Source: an uncultured Lachnospiraceae bacterium (GTDB lineage Bacteria > Bacillota > Clostridia > Lachnospirales > Lachnospiraceae). Taken from it: 55,649 nt of DNA. Position numbers and translations under genes: made by a program. Under the pieces are notes generated by a model. That model worked only from the letters and a program-made list of their open reading frames with translations, searched no databases and had not been told where the DNA came from. Below are positions 32,985 to 41,003 of this stretch, one piece after another (positions within the stretch are counted from its first letter, which is position 1; every line of letters starts with the position of its first letter). The DNA is taken from NCBI GenBank assembly GCA_910576895.1, contig CAJTJZ010000008.1:28047-83695 (forward strand), read 5' to 3'.

Positions 32985-34046
32985 ATGAAGCAATTTGTAG
33001 GAACAAGCAAAAATTGTGATCTTAAGGAGGCCGTCAGAGGGTTAGATTCTCCTAAATTAATTATTTTATGTGTTAGTGAAAAAGACTTATTTGAGAGTAA
33101 AGTAAAAGAATTAGAAACAATATATCCAAATATTCCAAGTATTGGATGTGTTGGGCAAAGTTATGGTGGAACTACTGTATTAGAAAAAGGAATTTTAGTA
33201 ACTGCTTTTTGTGGAGATGTGACAGTAGCAGCAAATGTTTTAACTGATGTATCAAAGATGCCAGTAAAAAGGATTTACCAATTTGAGCAGGATGTAAGGC
33301 AGGTAGGAGGAACTTCAAGCAATACAGTATGTATTGACTTTTGTAGTAATAATGATGAATGTGTTCTTACAACAATGAAAACAGTTCTAAAGAAAGGTCA
33401 GATTCAATTGACAGGTGGTACTGCTTGGGAAGGACTTGTTTCTGCAAATGGAACGGTATATCAAGATGCCTGTGCATATGCGATTGTGAAAAATCATTCT
33501 GGGAAAGTGAAAGTATATAAAGAAAATTTATATTTAAGAACAGATAAAAAATATATTGTAACAAAAGCAATTCCAGAAAAGGATATTATTTGTGAATTAA
33601 ATGGTGAGCCATTTCAGAATGTTTATACAAGGGAATGTAACGTGACTCCAGATCAGATTGGAAATCAAACTTTTGTAAATCCATTAGGACGCGTGATTGG
33701 AAATGAAACTTATATTGTTTCGTTAAAAGAAGATGCTGGTAATAAAGCGTATGCTTGTTATCGAAAAGTATTTCCAAAGGATGTTGTTTATTTTCTTCAA
33801 ATTGGAGAAATTGATCAAATTGTAAAAGGGACTGTGTCAGATATTCAAAAGGATTTTAAACGCATTTCTGGCATTTTTTCCATTAATTGTTTGTTTCGTT
33901 ACTTATTATTTCAGCAAAATCATTATGATAAAAATTATTTTCAGCAAATGAATGATTTAGGAACACATGCAGGACTGATTGGGTTAGGAGAACATTATAA
34001 TGGTCAACATACAAATCAAACATTTTCTTGTGTAGTATTTGAATAG
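32985..34046 (+). CDS. FIST-domain sensory protein
   Basis: An in-frame ATG at 32943 exists, but AAAGGAGA at 32973-32980 points to ATG 32985, giving 353 residues. The N-terminal half has the FIST layout (LIILCVSEKDLFESKVKELETIYPNIPSIGCVGQSYGG), the C-terminal half the FIST_C layout (YVTKAIPEKDIICELNGEPFQNVY..., FVNPLGRVIGNETYIVS, and a late CLFRYLLFQQ plus GLIGLGEHYNG). FIST proteins are thought to bind small ligands such as amino acids and to feed signal-transduction proteins. A cytosolic chemoreceptor gene follows 15 bp later and is the obvious partner. No membrane segments are present, so sensing is likely cytoplasmic. Confidence 0.82.
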   Translation: MKQFVGTSKNCDLKEAVRGLDSPKLIILCVSEKDLFESKVKELETIYPNIPSIGCVGQSYGGTTVLEKGILVTAFCGDVTVAANVLTDVSKMPVKRIYQFEQDVRQVGGTSSNTVCIDFCSNNDECVLTTMKTVLKKGQIQLTGGTAWEGLVSANGTVYQDACAYAIVKNHSGKVKVYKENLYLRTDKKYIVTKAIPEKDIICELNGEPFQNVYTRECNVTPDQIGNQTFVNPLGRVIGNETYIVSLKEDAGNKAYACYRKVFPKDVVYFLQIGEIDQIVKGTVSDIQKDFKRISGIFSINCLFRYLLFQQNHYDKNYFQQMNDLGTHAGLIGLGEHYNGQHTNQTFSCVVFE

Positions 34047-34061
34047 AAAGGGCAATGAATT

Positions 34062-35021
34062 ATGGGATTATTTTCAAAGAAAACAATCGAAAAAAAAGAG
34101 CAAAAAGAAGAAGTATTGATAGATAATTTAAAAGAGCAGATTTATCCTATTATTTATACAAAAAAATATGTAGATGGACAGTATGAGAAATTATCAGATG
34201 AAGAAGTTGTAATTTCACAACAAATATTGCAAATTAAAGAAGCATTTTTGGCAGTTTTAGAGGAAATGGATGGGTTGACCGATCATATTCAAGAATTTCA
34301 TACTATGTTTGATGGGATTTCAAAAGCTGCCGATTCTTTTCAAAAGGTAAGAAGTGATATTATTCATTCTGTAGAAAAGGCACAAGAACAAGTAGAACAG
34401 TTAAAAGGGGATTCCCATAAAGCCTCTGAAAACCTTTATTTTATGGATCGAGCGTTTGGAGCACTTCAAATAGCAGTAAAAGAAATTAGAGATTGTACAG
34501 GAACAATTATTTCTGTTGCAAATAAAACAAATATGTTGGCATTAAATGCTTCTATTGAAGCAGCACGTGCAGGAGAACAAGGAAAGGGATTTGCTGTTGT
34601 TGCAAATCAAGTAACGGGATTAGCAGCTCAAATTAAAAAGTTAATAGAAACGATTAATGAAAGTGTTTCTCATGTAGAAGGAGAAACAAAGGAATTAAGT
34701 AATTCCTTATTAAGTTCTAAAGAAGCATTAGAAGCAAATGAAAAAAATGTAGATGCAACACATGAAATATTTGAGTCAATAAAAAAGCAGACAGATGAAG
34801 TAACTGATGTACAAAAAGAAATTTCAGATGCAATTCATATTTCTAATAATAAAATGGGAGAGATTTCAGATTTTGTTGTATTGTCAAAATCGCATTATGA
34901 TAAGGTTTTAGCGTCAATTAATGATATTGAAGAAAGTGATGGAAAGAAGGCAGCAATTTTAGAAGAAATTAGAAATATGCTTTGTCAAATAGAACCACTT
35001 GCAGAAAGTATTGGAAAATAA
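34062..35021 (+). CDS. Soluble methyl-accepting chemotaxis protein
   Basis: 319 residues without a membrane segment. Residues 1-110 form a helical N-terminal part without a recognised sensor domain; the rest is a long coiled-coil signalling domain with the conserved hairpin tip NKTNMLALNASIEAARAGEQ followed by GKGFAVVANQV. The short signalling arm and the lack of an input domain suggest that ligand information comes from the FIST protein encoded just upstream. Output would go to CheA/CheW encoded elsewhere. Confidence 0.9.
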   Translation: MGLFSKKTIEKKEQKEEVLIDNLKEQIYPIIYTKKYVDGQYEKLSDEEVVISQQILQIKEAFLAVLEEMDGLTDHIQEFHTMFDGISKAADSFQKVRSDIIHSVEKAQEQVEQLKGDSHKASENLYFMDRAFGALQIAVKEIRDCTGTIISVANKTNMLALNASIEAARAGEQGKGFAVVANQVTGLAAQIKKLIETINESVSHVEGETKELSNSLLSSKEALEANEKNVDATHEIFESIKKQTDEVTDVQKEISDAIHISNNKMGEISDFVVLSKSHYDKVLASINDIEESDGKKAAILEEIRNMLCQIEPLAESIGK

Positions 35022-35250
35022 CAATAAAATCAAATTATTTCTATAAAGCTCTATAATTTATCATATAGTTTCCTTTTTTCTAGTGATGCCGCTTTTTAGC
35101 GGCATAAAAAAAGTAATATCAGCTAAATTTCTATAAATATAATAAAATAATTTTAGACAAGTTTCGTATAGAACAATAAAGTTCTTTGTATAAAAATTAT
35201 GTTTTTTATGAAAACAATGAAAAAAAATTTGTGAAAATGACAAAAAAGTA
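35022..35250. other. Gene-free region with a small perfect hairpin
   Basis: The gap from the soluble receptor to the binding-protein gene is 325 bp. ATGCCGCT at 35086-35093 pairs perfectly with AGCGGCAT at 35098-35105 around TTTT, flanked by a T-run upstream (35073-35079) and an A-run downstream. This is not a standard terminator in either direction because the T-run is on the wrong side, although the T and A runs could lengthen the stem. The rest of the gap is AT-rich and holds the promoter described separately. Confidence 0.5.
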
Positions 35251-35305
35251 TTGACAATTTAGAGAAAAAGTAGTAAATATAAAATATAAAGAAACTAAGC
35301 GAAAC
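35251..35305 (+). promoter_or_regulatory. Promoter and shared operator of the maltodextrin transporter genes
   Basis: TTGACA at 35251-35256 and TAAATA at 35274-35279 (17-bp spacing) are followed by GAAACTAAGCGAAAC at 35291-35305. The same promoter core and the same 15-bp element occur in front of the glycogen phosphorylase gene. The element overlaps the expected start of transcription, as a repressor site would. Confidence 0.75.
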
Positions 35306-35346
35306 TTTTTGATTTTCTTTTTAATGAAGGAGGAGATGAAAGAACA

Positions 35347-36579
35347 ATGAAAAGAAGATTGGTAATTTTAATGGCAATGCTTATAACTTGTTTTATAAGC
35401 GGCTGTAGTTCTAATGGGCAGTCATCATCAGGAGATGGAGTAGAGAATATCCGTTTAATGGTATGGGCACCCTCTGAGGATCAATCAAAAGACAGCGGTG
35501 AATGGCTGAGAAAATGTTGTGAGGCATTTGCAGAACAACATAAAGAGTATAATATCCACTTTATTTATGGAGTGGCAGATGAAGCAACTGCAGCTTCTAC
35601 CGTAGCACAAGATCCAGAATCAAGTGCAGATGTATTTATGTATGCAAATGATAATCTTACCGTATTAAAAGATGCAAAGGCGGCAGCTAAATTTGGCGGA
35701 ATTTATGAACAGGAAATTGTAGATACAAATTCAGAAACAATTGTAAATTCTCTGCGTTCTGATGGTTATCTTTATGGTGTTCCATTTACAACAAATACTT
35801 GGTATATGTTTTATGATAAGAGCGTGTTTTCAGAAGATGATATTAAAAATCTAGATACGATGTTGGAGCGTGGTGTTGTTTCTTTCCCATTTACAAATTC
35901 TTGGTATCTGCCTTCTTTTTATGTAGGAAATGGTTGTACTTTATTTGAAGATGGAACGGTGGAAGAAGCAGGTGTGGATTTTGCAGGAGAAAAGGCAGAA
36001 GCTGTGACGGATTATTTAATTGATTTAATGGCAAATCCAAATTTTGTTGTTGATGCCGATGGTTCTGGAATGGCAGGACTTCGTGATGGAAGTATTCAAG
36101 CAATTTTTACTGGTTCTTGGGATGCTGGATCAATTAAGGAAATTTTAGGAGATAATATGGGTGTAGCAGCTTTGCCTATGTATACATTAAATGGAGAAGA
36201 AAAACAAATGTTATCTTATGCTGGATCGAAGGCAATTGGAGTAAATGCAACTTCAAAACATATGGTTGCGGCAATTCAGCTTGCAATTTATTTAGGCTCT
36301 GCTGAGGCACAAAGGCTTCATTATGAATTAAGAAATGTAGTGCCATGCAATACAGAACTTTTAATGGACGAAACAATTGCAAGCGATATGCTAGTAACAG
36401 CACAAAATGATACTTTTAATCGTACTTCTATTCTACAACCATTTGTAAGTGCCATGTCAAATTGCTGGACACCAGTAGAAAATATGGGAAAAGGGATTCG
36501 TAATAAAACAGTGACACATGAAAATGCAAAAGAACAAACACAGGCTATGAATGACGCGATGAATAGCAGTGGTATTTAA
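35347..36579 (+). CDS. Sugar ABC transporter substrate-binding lipoprotein, MalE-like
   Basis: 410 residues. A lipoprotein signal ends with the lipobox ISGC (Cys20). The mature part follows the cluster-B binding protein layout: NIRLMVWAPSEDQ near the start, SADVFMYANDNL, YGVPFTTNTWYMFYDKS, and a Trp-rich C-terminal half. It should capture maltose or maltodextrins outside the membrane and deliver them to the two permeases encoded next. The sugar is inferred from the neighbouring pullulanase, debranching enzyme and the shared regulation with glycogen phosphorylase. Confidence 0.88.
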   Translation: MKRRLVILMAMLITCFISGCSSNGQSSSGDGVENIRLMVWAPSEDQSKDSGEWLRKCCEAFAEQHKEYNIHFIYGVADEATAASTVAQDPESSADVFMYANDNLTVLKDAKAAAKFGGIYEQEIVDTNSETIVNSLRSDGYLYGVPFTTNTWYMFYDKSVFSEDDIKNLDTMLERGVVSFPFTNSWYLPSFYVGNGCTLFEDGTVEEAGVDFAGEKAEAVTDYLIDLMANPNFVVDADGSGMAGLRDGSIQAIFTGSWDAGSIKEILGDNMGVAALPMYTLNGEEKQMLSYAGSKAIGVNATSKHMVAAIQLAIYLGSAEAQRLHYELRNVVPCNTELLMDETIASDMLVTAQNDTFNRTSILQPFVSAMSNCWTPVENMGKGIRNKTVTHENAKEQTQAMNDAMNSSGI

Positions 36580-36599
36580 GGAAAAGGGGGTGAAATTTT

Positions 36600-37979
36600 A
36601 TGGCATTTTTTAAAAAAAGAGTGAATGAGTTTCCTACGCCTTACACAGTAAAGGCAGCAGTTACAGAGGGAGGATTTGAAACAAAGCTTTCCATGTTAAT
36701 TATGGGATTTGGAAATATGATGCATAAACAGGCAGCAAAGGGACTTGTTTTTTTGGCAGTAGAAGTTTTGTATCTTGTTTTTATGGTAATGAGTGGATTT
36801 CACTGTCTTGCTATGCTGCCATCTTTAGGTACAAAAGAACAACAAGAGGTTTGGAATGAAACACTTCAAATTTATGAATATATACAAGGAGATAATTCAG
36901 TATTAATTTTGCTTTATGGTGTAGCAACCATTATGGTGACAATTTTAATGGCATGTGCTTGGGTATGTGCATTAAAAAGTGCGTATAAAGCAGAATGTCT
37001 TGATAAACAGGGAGTGCATCTTCCAACATTTCAGGAGGATTTAAAAACACTTTTACATGAAAATATTCAAAAACTTTTAATGACACCATCGCTTATTTTC
37101 ATTTTTGGATTGACCGTATTACCACTTATCTTTATGATTTGTATGGCATTTACAAATTATAGTAAAATTGACAATCATCTTGTTTTATTTGATTGGGTAG
37201 GGCTTGACAATTTTGTAGCATTATTTGACTCTACTAGTATCTTAGGCTCTACTTTTTGGTCTGTCTTGCTTTGGACATTGATTTGGGCATTTTTTGCAAC
37301 CTTTACAAATTATATCTTTGGTATGATTCTTGCCATTGTAATTAATCGAAAAGGGACAAAAGCAAAAGGATTTTGGCGTTTTTGTTTTGTTCTTTCCTGT
37401 GCAGTACCTTCTTTTGTATCTCTTTTGATTATGAGAACAATGCTTCAGCCAAATGGTGCTGTCAATGTTCTTTTACGTAGTATAGGATGCATTGCGGGAG
37501 ATAGTTCTTTGCCATTTTTCACCGATCCAACTTGGGCAAAAGTAACGGTTATTGTGATTAATATCTGGGTTGGTGTTCCTTATACTTTACTGCAGCTTAC
37601 TGGTGTGCTTCAAAATATTCCAGCAGATATTTATGAGGCAGCAAGGGTAGATGGTGCAAATGCAGTACAGATTTTCGCTCGAATTACATTACCATATATG
37701 TTGTTTATCACAACACCATATTTAATTGCAACGTTTACTGGAAACGTAAATAATTTTAATATTATTTATCTTCTTTCTGGTGGTGATCCTGTCACTGATT
37801 TAGCATCTACGGCAGGTAGTACCGATTTGCTTGTAACATGGCTGTATAAGTTGACAATTGATAAGCAATATTATAATATTGGTGCTGTTATTGGTATTTT
37901 GACCTTTATTATCCTAGCGATTGGTGCTTTGGTTACTTATCGAAACAGCAAATCATATAAGGATGAGGAGGGATTCTAA
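36600..37979 (+). CDS. Sugar ABC transporter permease, MalF-like
   Basis: 459 residues, longer than the ~300 of simple sugar permeases because of an N-terminal extension with two extra membrane segments (about 47-70 and 98-125) ahead of the core, as in MalF proteins. The core carries six segments and the EAA loop IYEAARVDGANAVQIFARITLPYM that docks the ATPase. It lies 20 bp after the binding-protein gene and 1 bp before the second permease. Confidence 0.9.
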   Translation: MAFFKKRVNEFPTPYTVKAAVTEGGFETKLSMLIMGFGNMMHKQAAKGLVFLAVEVLYLVFMVMSGFHCLAMLPSLGTKEQQEVWNETLQIYEYIQGDNSVLILLYGVATIMVTILMACAWVCALKSAYKAECLDKQGVHLPTFQEDLKTLLHENIQKLLMTPSLIFIFGLTVLPLIFMICMAFTNYSKIDNHLVLFDWVGLDNFVALFDSTSILGSTFWSVLLWTLIWAFFATFTNYIFGMILAIVINRKGTKAKGFWRFCFVLSCAVPSFVSLLIMRTMLQPNGAVNVLLRSIGCIAGDSSLPFFTDPTWAKVTVIVINIWVGVPYTLLQLTGVLQNIPADIYEAARVDGANAVQIFARITLPYMLFITTPYLIATFTGNVNNFNIIYLLSGGDPVTDLASTAGSTDLLVTWLYKLTIDKQYYNIGAVIGILTFIILAIGALVTYRNSKSYKDEEGF

Positions 37980-37980
37980 A

Positions 37981-38853
37981 ATGGGAAATGGAAAACAAAC
38001 TTCTGCAAGAAAAAAAAGAATTATTAATGATACCATTGTTCATATTGTACTTGCAATTCTTGCTATTATTTGGGTATTTCCAATTGTATGGGTAGTATTA
38101 ACAAGCTTTCGAGCAGAAAAAGGATCTTATGTATCGACTTTTTTGCCACAAGGATATACCATTGATAATTATACTAGATTATTTACAGATACTACCATTT
38201 TAAATTTTCCAAAAATGTTTGGAAATACGCTGTTTATTGCAATTTGTTCCTGCCTTTTGTCTACTTTTTATGTCTTAGCAGTATCTTACTGTCTTTCTAG
38301 GCTGCGGTTTAAGATGAGAAAGCCTTATATGAATCTTGCTATGGTTCTTGGATTGTTTCCCGGCTTTATGTCTATGGTAGCTGTATACTTTATTTTAAAG
38401 GCATTAGGACTTTCCGAAGGAGGATTGATAAGACTTGCATTGATTTTATGTTATTCTGGTGGAGCAGGGCTTGGTTTTCAAATTGCAAAGGGATTTTTTG
38501 ATACAATTCCAGTAGCAATTGATGAGGCTGCCTTAATTGATGGCTGTACTCGCTGGCAGATTTTTTGGAAAATTACATTGCCTTTAAGTAAACCAATGGT
38601 TGTTTATACTATTTTAACGGCATTTATTGGTCCATGGGTAGATTTTATCTTTGCAAAGGTTATTTGTCGTGCAAATGCAGATTATTATACTGTTGCGATT
38701 GGATTGTGGAGAATGCTTGAAAAGGAATATATAGATAGTTGGTATACTTGTTTTGCTGCAGGAGCTGTGCTAATTTCTATTCCAATTGCTGCGTTATTCT
38801 TATTCCTACAAAGATATTATGTGGATGGAATGTCCGGTGCAGTAAAGGGCTAA
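37981..38853 (+). CDS. Sugar ABC transporter permease, MalG-like
   Basis: An in-frame extension back to 37921 overlaps the MalF gene; the ATG at 37981 follows GAGGAGGG and gives 290 residues, the normal size. Six membrane segments and the EAA loop DEAALIDGCTRWQIFWKITLPLSKPM are present, and the C-terminal end QRYYVDGMSGAVKG is the typical MalG finish. No ATPase gene follows, so a shared MsmX/MsiK-type ATPase encoded elsewhere must energise this importer. Confidence 0.92.
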   Translation: MGNGKQTSARKKRIINDTIVHIVLAILAIIWVFPIVWVVLTSFRAEKGSYVSTFLPQGYTIDNYTRLFTDTTILNFPKMFGNTLFIAICSCLLSTFYVLAVSYCLSRLRFKMRKPYMNLAMVLGLFPGFMSMVAVYFILKALGLSEGGLIRLALILCYSGGAGLGFQIAKGFFDTIPVAIDEAALIDGCTRWQIFWKITLPLSKPMVVYTILTAFIGPWVDFIFAKVICRANADYYTVAIGLWRMLEKEYIDSWYTCFAAGAVLISIPIAALFLFLQRYYVDGMSGAVKG

Positions 38854-38872
38854 TGATAAAAAGATAGTAAAT

Positions 38873-38924
38873 AAAAGGCTGTGTCAGAGCAGAATGTACT
38901 TCTTCCTTCTGGTGCGGTCTTTTT
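38873..38924 (+). terminator. Probable terminator between transporter genes and pullulanase
   Basis: AAAAGGCTGTGTCAG at 38873-38887 can pair over its full 15 bases with CTGGTGCGGTCTTTT at 38909-38923, allowing several G-T pairs, and the right arm ends in five T. It may give partial read-through to the pullulanase gene. Confidence 0.6.
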
Positions 38925-38966
38925 CGTAATCTTTCATGATTATCATAAAAGAAGGGATGAGAAAAA

Positions 38967-40997
38967 ATGAGAGAAGTAAAAAATAATCAGAAATATTATG
39001 AGAGTAAAGAATTTAAAGAATTATATTTATATGATGGAAATGATCTGGGAGCAGTATATGATAAAAAGAAAACATGGTTTAAATTATGGAGTCCACTAGC
39101 AGAGAATATTATTTTGCATTTATATAAAGAAGGGGATTCTTGTAAATCGGAATCTTTTCCTATGAAAAAGGGAAAACAAGGGGTTTGGGAATATCAAATG
39201 CTGGGAAACTGTCATGGAATCTATTATGATTTTACAGTAATAATTGATGGAATCTTTTATCAAACAGCAGATCCTTATGCCAAGGCTTGTAATTGTAATG
39301 GATTTCGGAGTATGGTAGTAGATTTAGAAAGGACAAATCCACAAGGATGGAAAGAAGATAAAGCACCAAAAAAGACAGAAGAACAAATAATTTATGAAAT
39401 TCATATTAAAGATTTTTCTTATGATTTAGCTAGTGATGTGCCAGAGAAATATCGAGGGAAATATAAGGCATTTACGATAGGAAATACAACACTTTTAGGA
39501 CAGGGAAAGAAACCTACTTGTCTTTCTTATTTAAAAAATCTTGGTGTTACTCATATACAGCTTATGCCTGTTTTTGATTTTAATACAGTAAATGAAGCAG
39601 GATCAATAGAAGAATATAATTGGGGATATGATCCATTAAATTATAATGTACCAGAAGGATCGTATGCAACTGACCCCTTTCATGGAGAAGTAAGAATTAG
39701 AGAATTAAAAGAACTCATTATGACCGTGCATAATTATGGAATGCGTGTTATTATGGATGTGGTATATAATCATACACATAGTATAGATTCTTGGTTTTCA
39801 AAAACAGTACCGGGATATTTTTATCGTCAGTTTCCAGATGGAACTTATTCTAATGGTTCTGCTTGCGGTAATGATTTTGCGAGTGAACGAGAAATGTGTA
39901 GAAAATATATTTTGGAATCGGTTCTTTATTGGGTATCAGAATATCATATAGATGGTTTTCGTTTTGATTTAATGGGATTGCTTGATGTAGAGCTTCTTAA
40001 TACAATTCAGCAGGAAATGGATAAACGGTTTGGAAAAGGAGAAATTCTTTTATATGGAGAACCATGGAATGCTGGAATATCTCCTATGGCAGAGGGTTAT
40101 CAACCATGTTTAAAAGAAAATGTACATCTTTTAGATAAACAAATAGGAATTTTTTGTGATAAGACAAGAGATGCAATTAAAGGAAATGTTTTTAAAGATG
40201 AAAAACCCGGATTTGTAAATGGTGGGGAAAATTATGGAAAAGATATTTTAAAAGCAGTACATGCATGGTCAGAAATCGAAGGAAAGGAAAAAGATTTTAG
40301 GGTAAAAGCACCTTCTCAGATTATTTCTTATATTTCAGCTCATGATAATCTAACCTTATGGGATAAATTAATTGCAACATTAAAGCCAAATGCAGACTTT
40401 GAAAGACGATATGAGGAAGTTGTAAGAGCAAATAAAATGGCAGCCGCTGTTTATTTCACCTGTCAGGGAAGAATTTTTTTCCTTGCAGGAGAGGAAGGAG
40501 CAAGAACAAAACTTGGAGATGGAAATAGTTATGCTTCTGGTGCAAAATTAAATCGAATTGATTGGGAAAGAATTTATGAATATGAAGATATTTTATCTTA
40601 TTATCAGGGATTAATTGCATTTAGGAAAAGAATGCCCGGGCTATTTGATAAGTCGGAATATGCATCAAAAAGGATTTTTGGTGAAAAAGTGATAATGGAA
40701 AATCTTGTGCAGTTTTATGTAGATAATAGAGAGGATAAAAAAGAAATAGAAGATAAAAAAGAGACAGAATCTATAAAAAATAGAGAAATAGAAGAAAATA
40801 ATTTATGGGATATACTTGCAATATGGTATAATAGTACAAGAAAGGAACAAAAATTGGAACTTCCAGAAGGAATATGGGAAATTCTTGTTGATGGAGATAG
40901 TAGTTTTCTATGGAAAAATCCACAAAGTGTACAGGGAATACAAAAAATTTCCCCAGTTTCCGTAAAGATTTTTGGAAAAGGGAAAAGAAAGGAATAA
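38967..40997 (+). CDS. pulA: Type I pullulanase (GH13)
   Basis: 676 residues. An N-terminal CBM48-like domain (YDKKKTWFKLWSPLAENIILHLY) precedes the barrel. The type I pullulanase signature YNWGYDPLNYNVPEGSYA is present, together with GH13 regions: VIMDVVYNHT, nucleophile Asp in DGFRFDLMGL, acid/base Glu in LLYGEPWNAG and the transition-state Asp in YISAHDNLTLWD. There is no signal peptide, so it works inside the cell on alpha-1,6 branches of imported dextrins or glycogen. A Lys/Glu-rich insert near residues 590-615 is unusual low-complexity sequence. The debranching enzyme gene follows 6 bp later. Confidence 0.93.
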   Translation: MREVKNNQKYYESKEFKELYLYDGNDLGAVYDKKKTWFKLWSPLAENIILHLYKEGDSCKSESFPMKKGKQGVWEYQMLGNCHGIYYDFTVIIDGIFYQTADPYAKACNCNGFRSMVVDLERTNPQGWKEDKAPKKTEEQIIYEIHIKDFSYDLASDVPEKYRGKYKAFTIGNTTLLGQGKKPTCLSYLKNLGVTHIQLMPVFDFNTVNEAGSIEEYNWGYDPLNYNVPEGSYATDPFHGEVRIRELKELIMTVHNYGMRVIMDVVYNHTHSIDSWFSKTVPGYFYRQFPDGTYSNGSACGNDFASEREMCRKYILESVLYWVSEYHIDGFRFDLMGLLDVELLNTIQQEMDKRFGKGEILLYGEPWNAGISPMAEGYQPCLKENVHLLDKQIGIFCDKTRDAIKGNVFKDEKPGFVNGGENYGKDILKAVHAWSEIEGKEKDFRVKAPSQIISYISAHDNLTLWDKLIATLKPNADFERRYEEVVRANKMAAAVYFTCQGRIFFLAGEEGARTKLGDGNSYASGAKLNRIDWERIYEYEDILSYYQGLIAFRKRMPGLFDKSEYASKRIFGEKVIMENLVQFYVDNREDKKEIEDKKETESIKNREIEENNLWDILAIWYNSTRKEQKLELPEGIWEILVDGDSSFLWKNPQSVQGIQKISPVSVKIFGKGKRKE

Positions 40998-41003
40998 AAA
41001 TAT

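Noticed and set aside
35061..35243. Minus-strand 60-codon frame in the gap before the binding-protein gene
   Set aside because: It has no ribosome binding site, reads through the hairpin and shows no recognisable composition; it is more likely an AT-rich chance frame.
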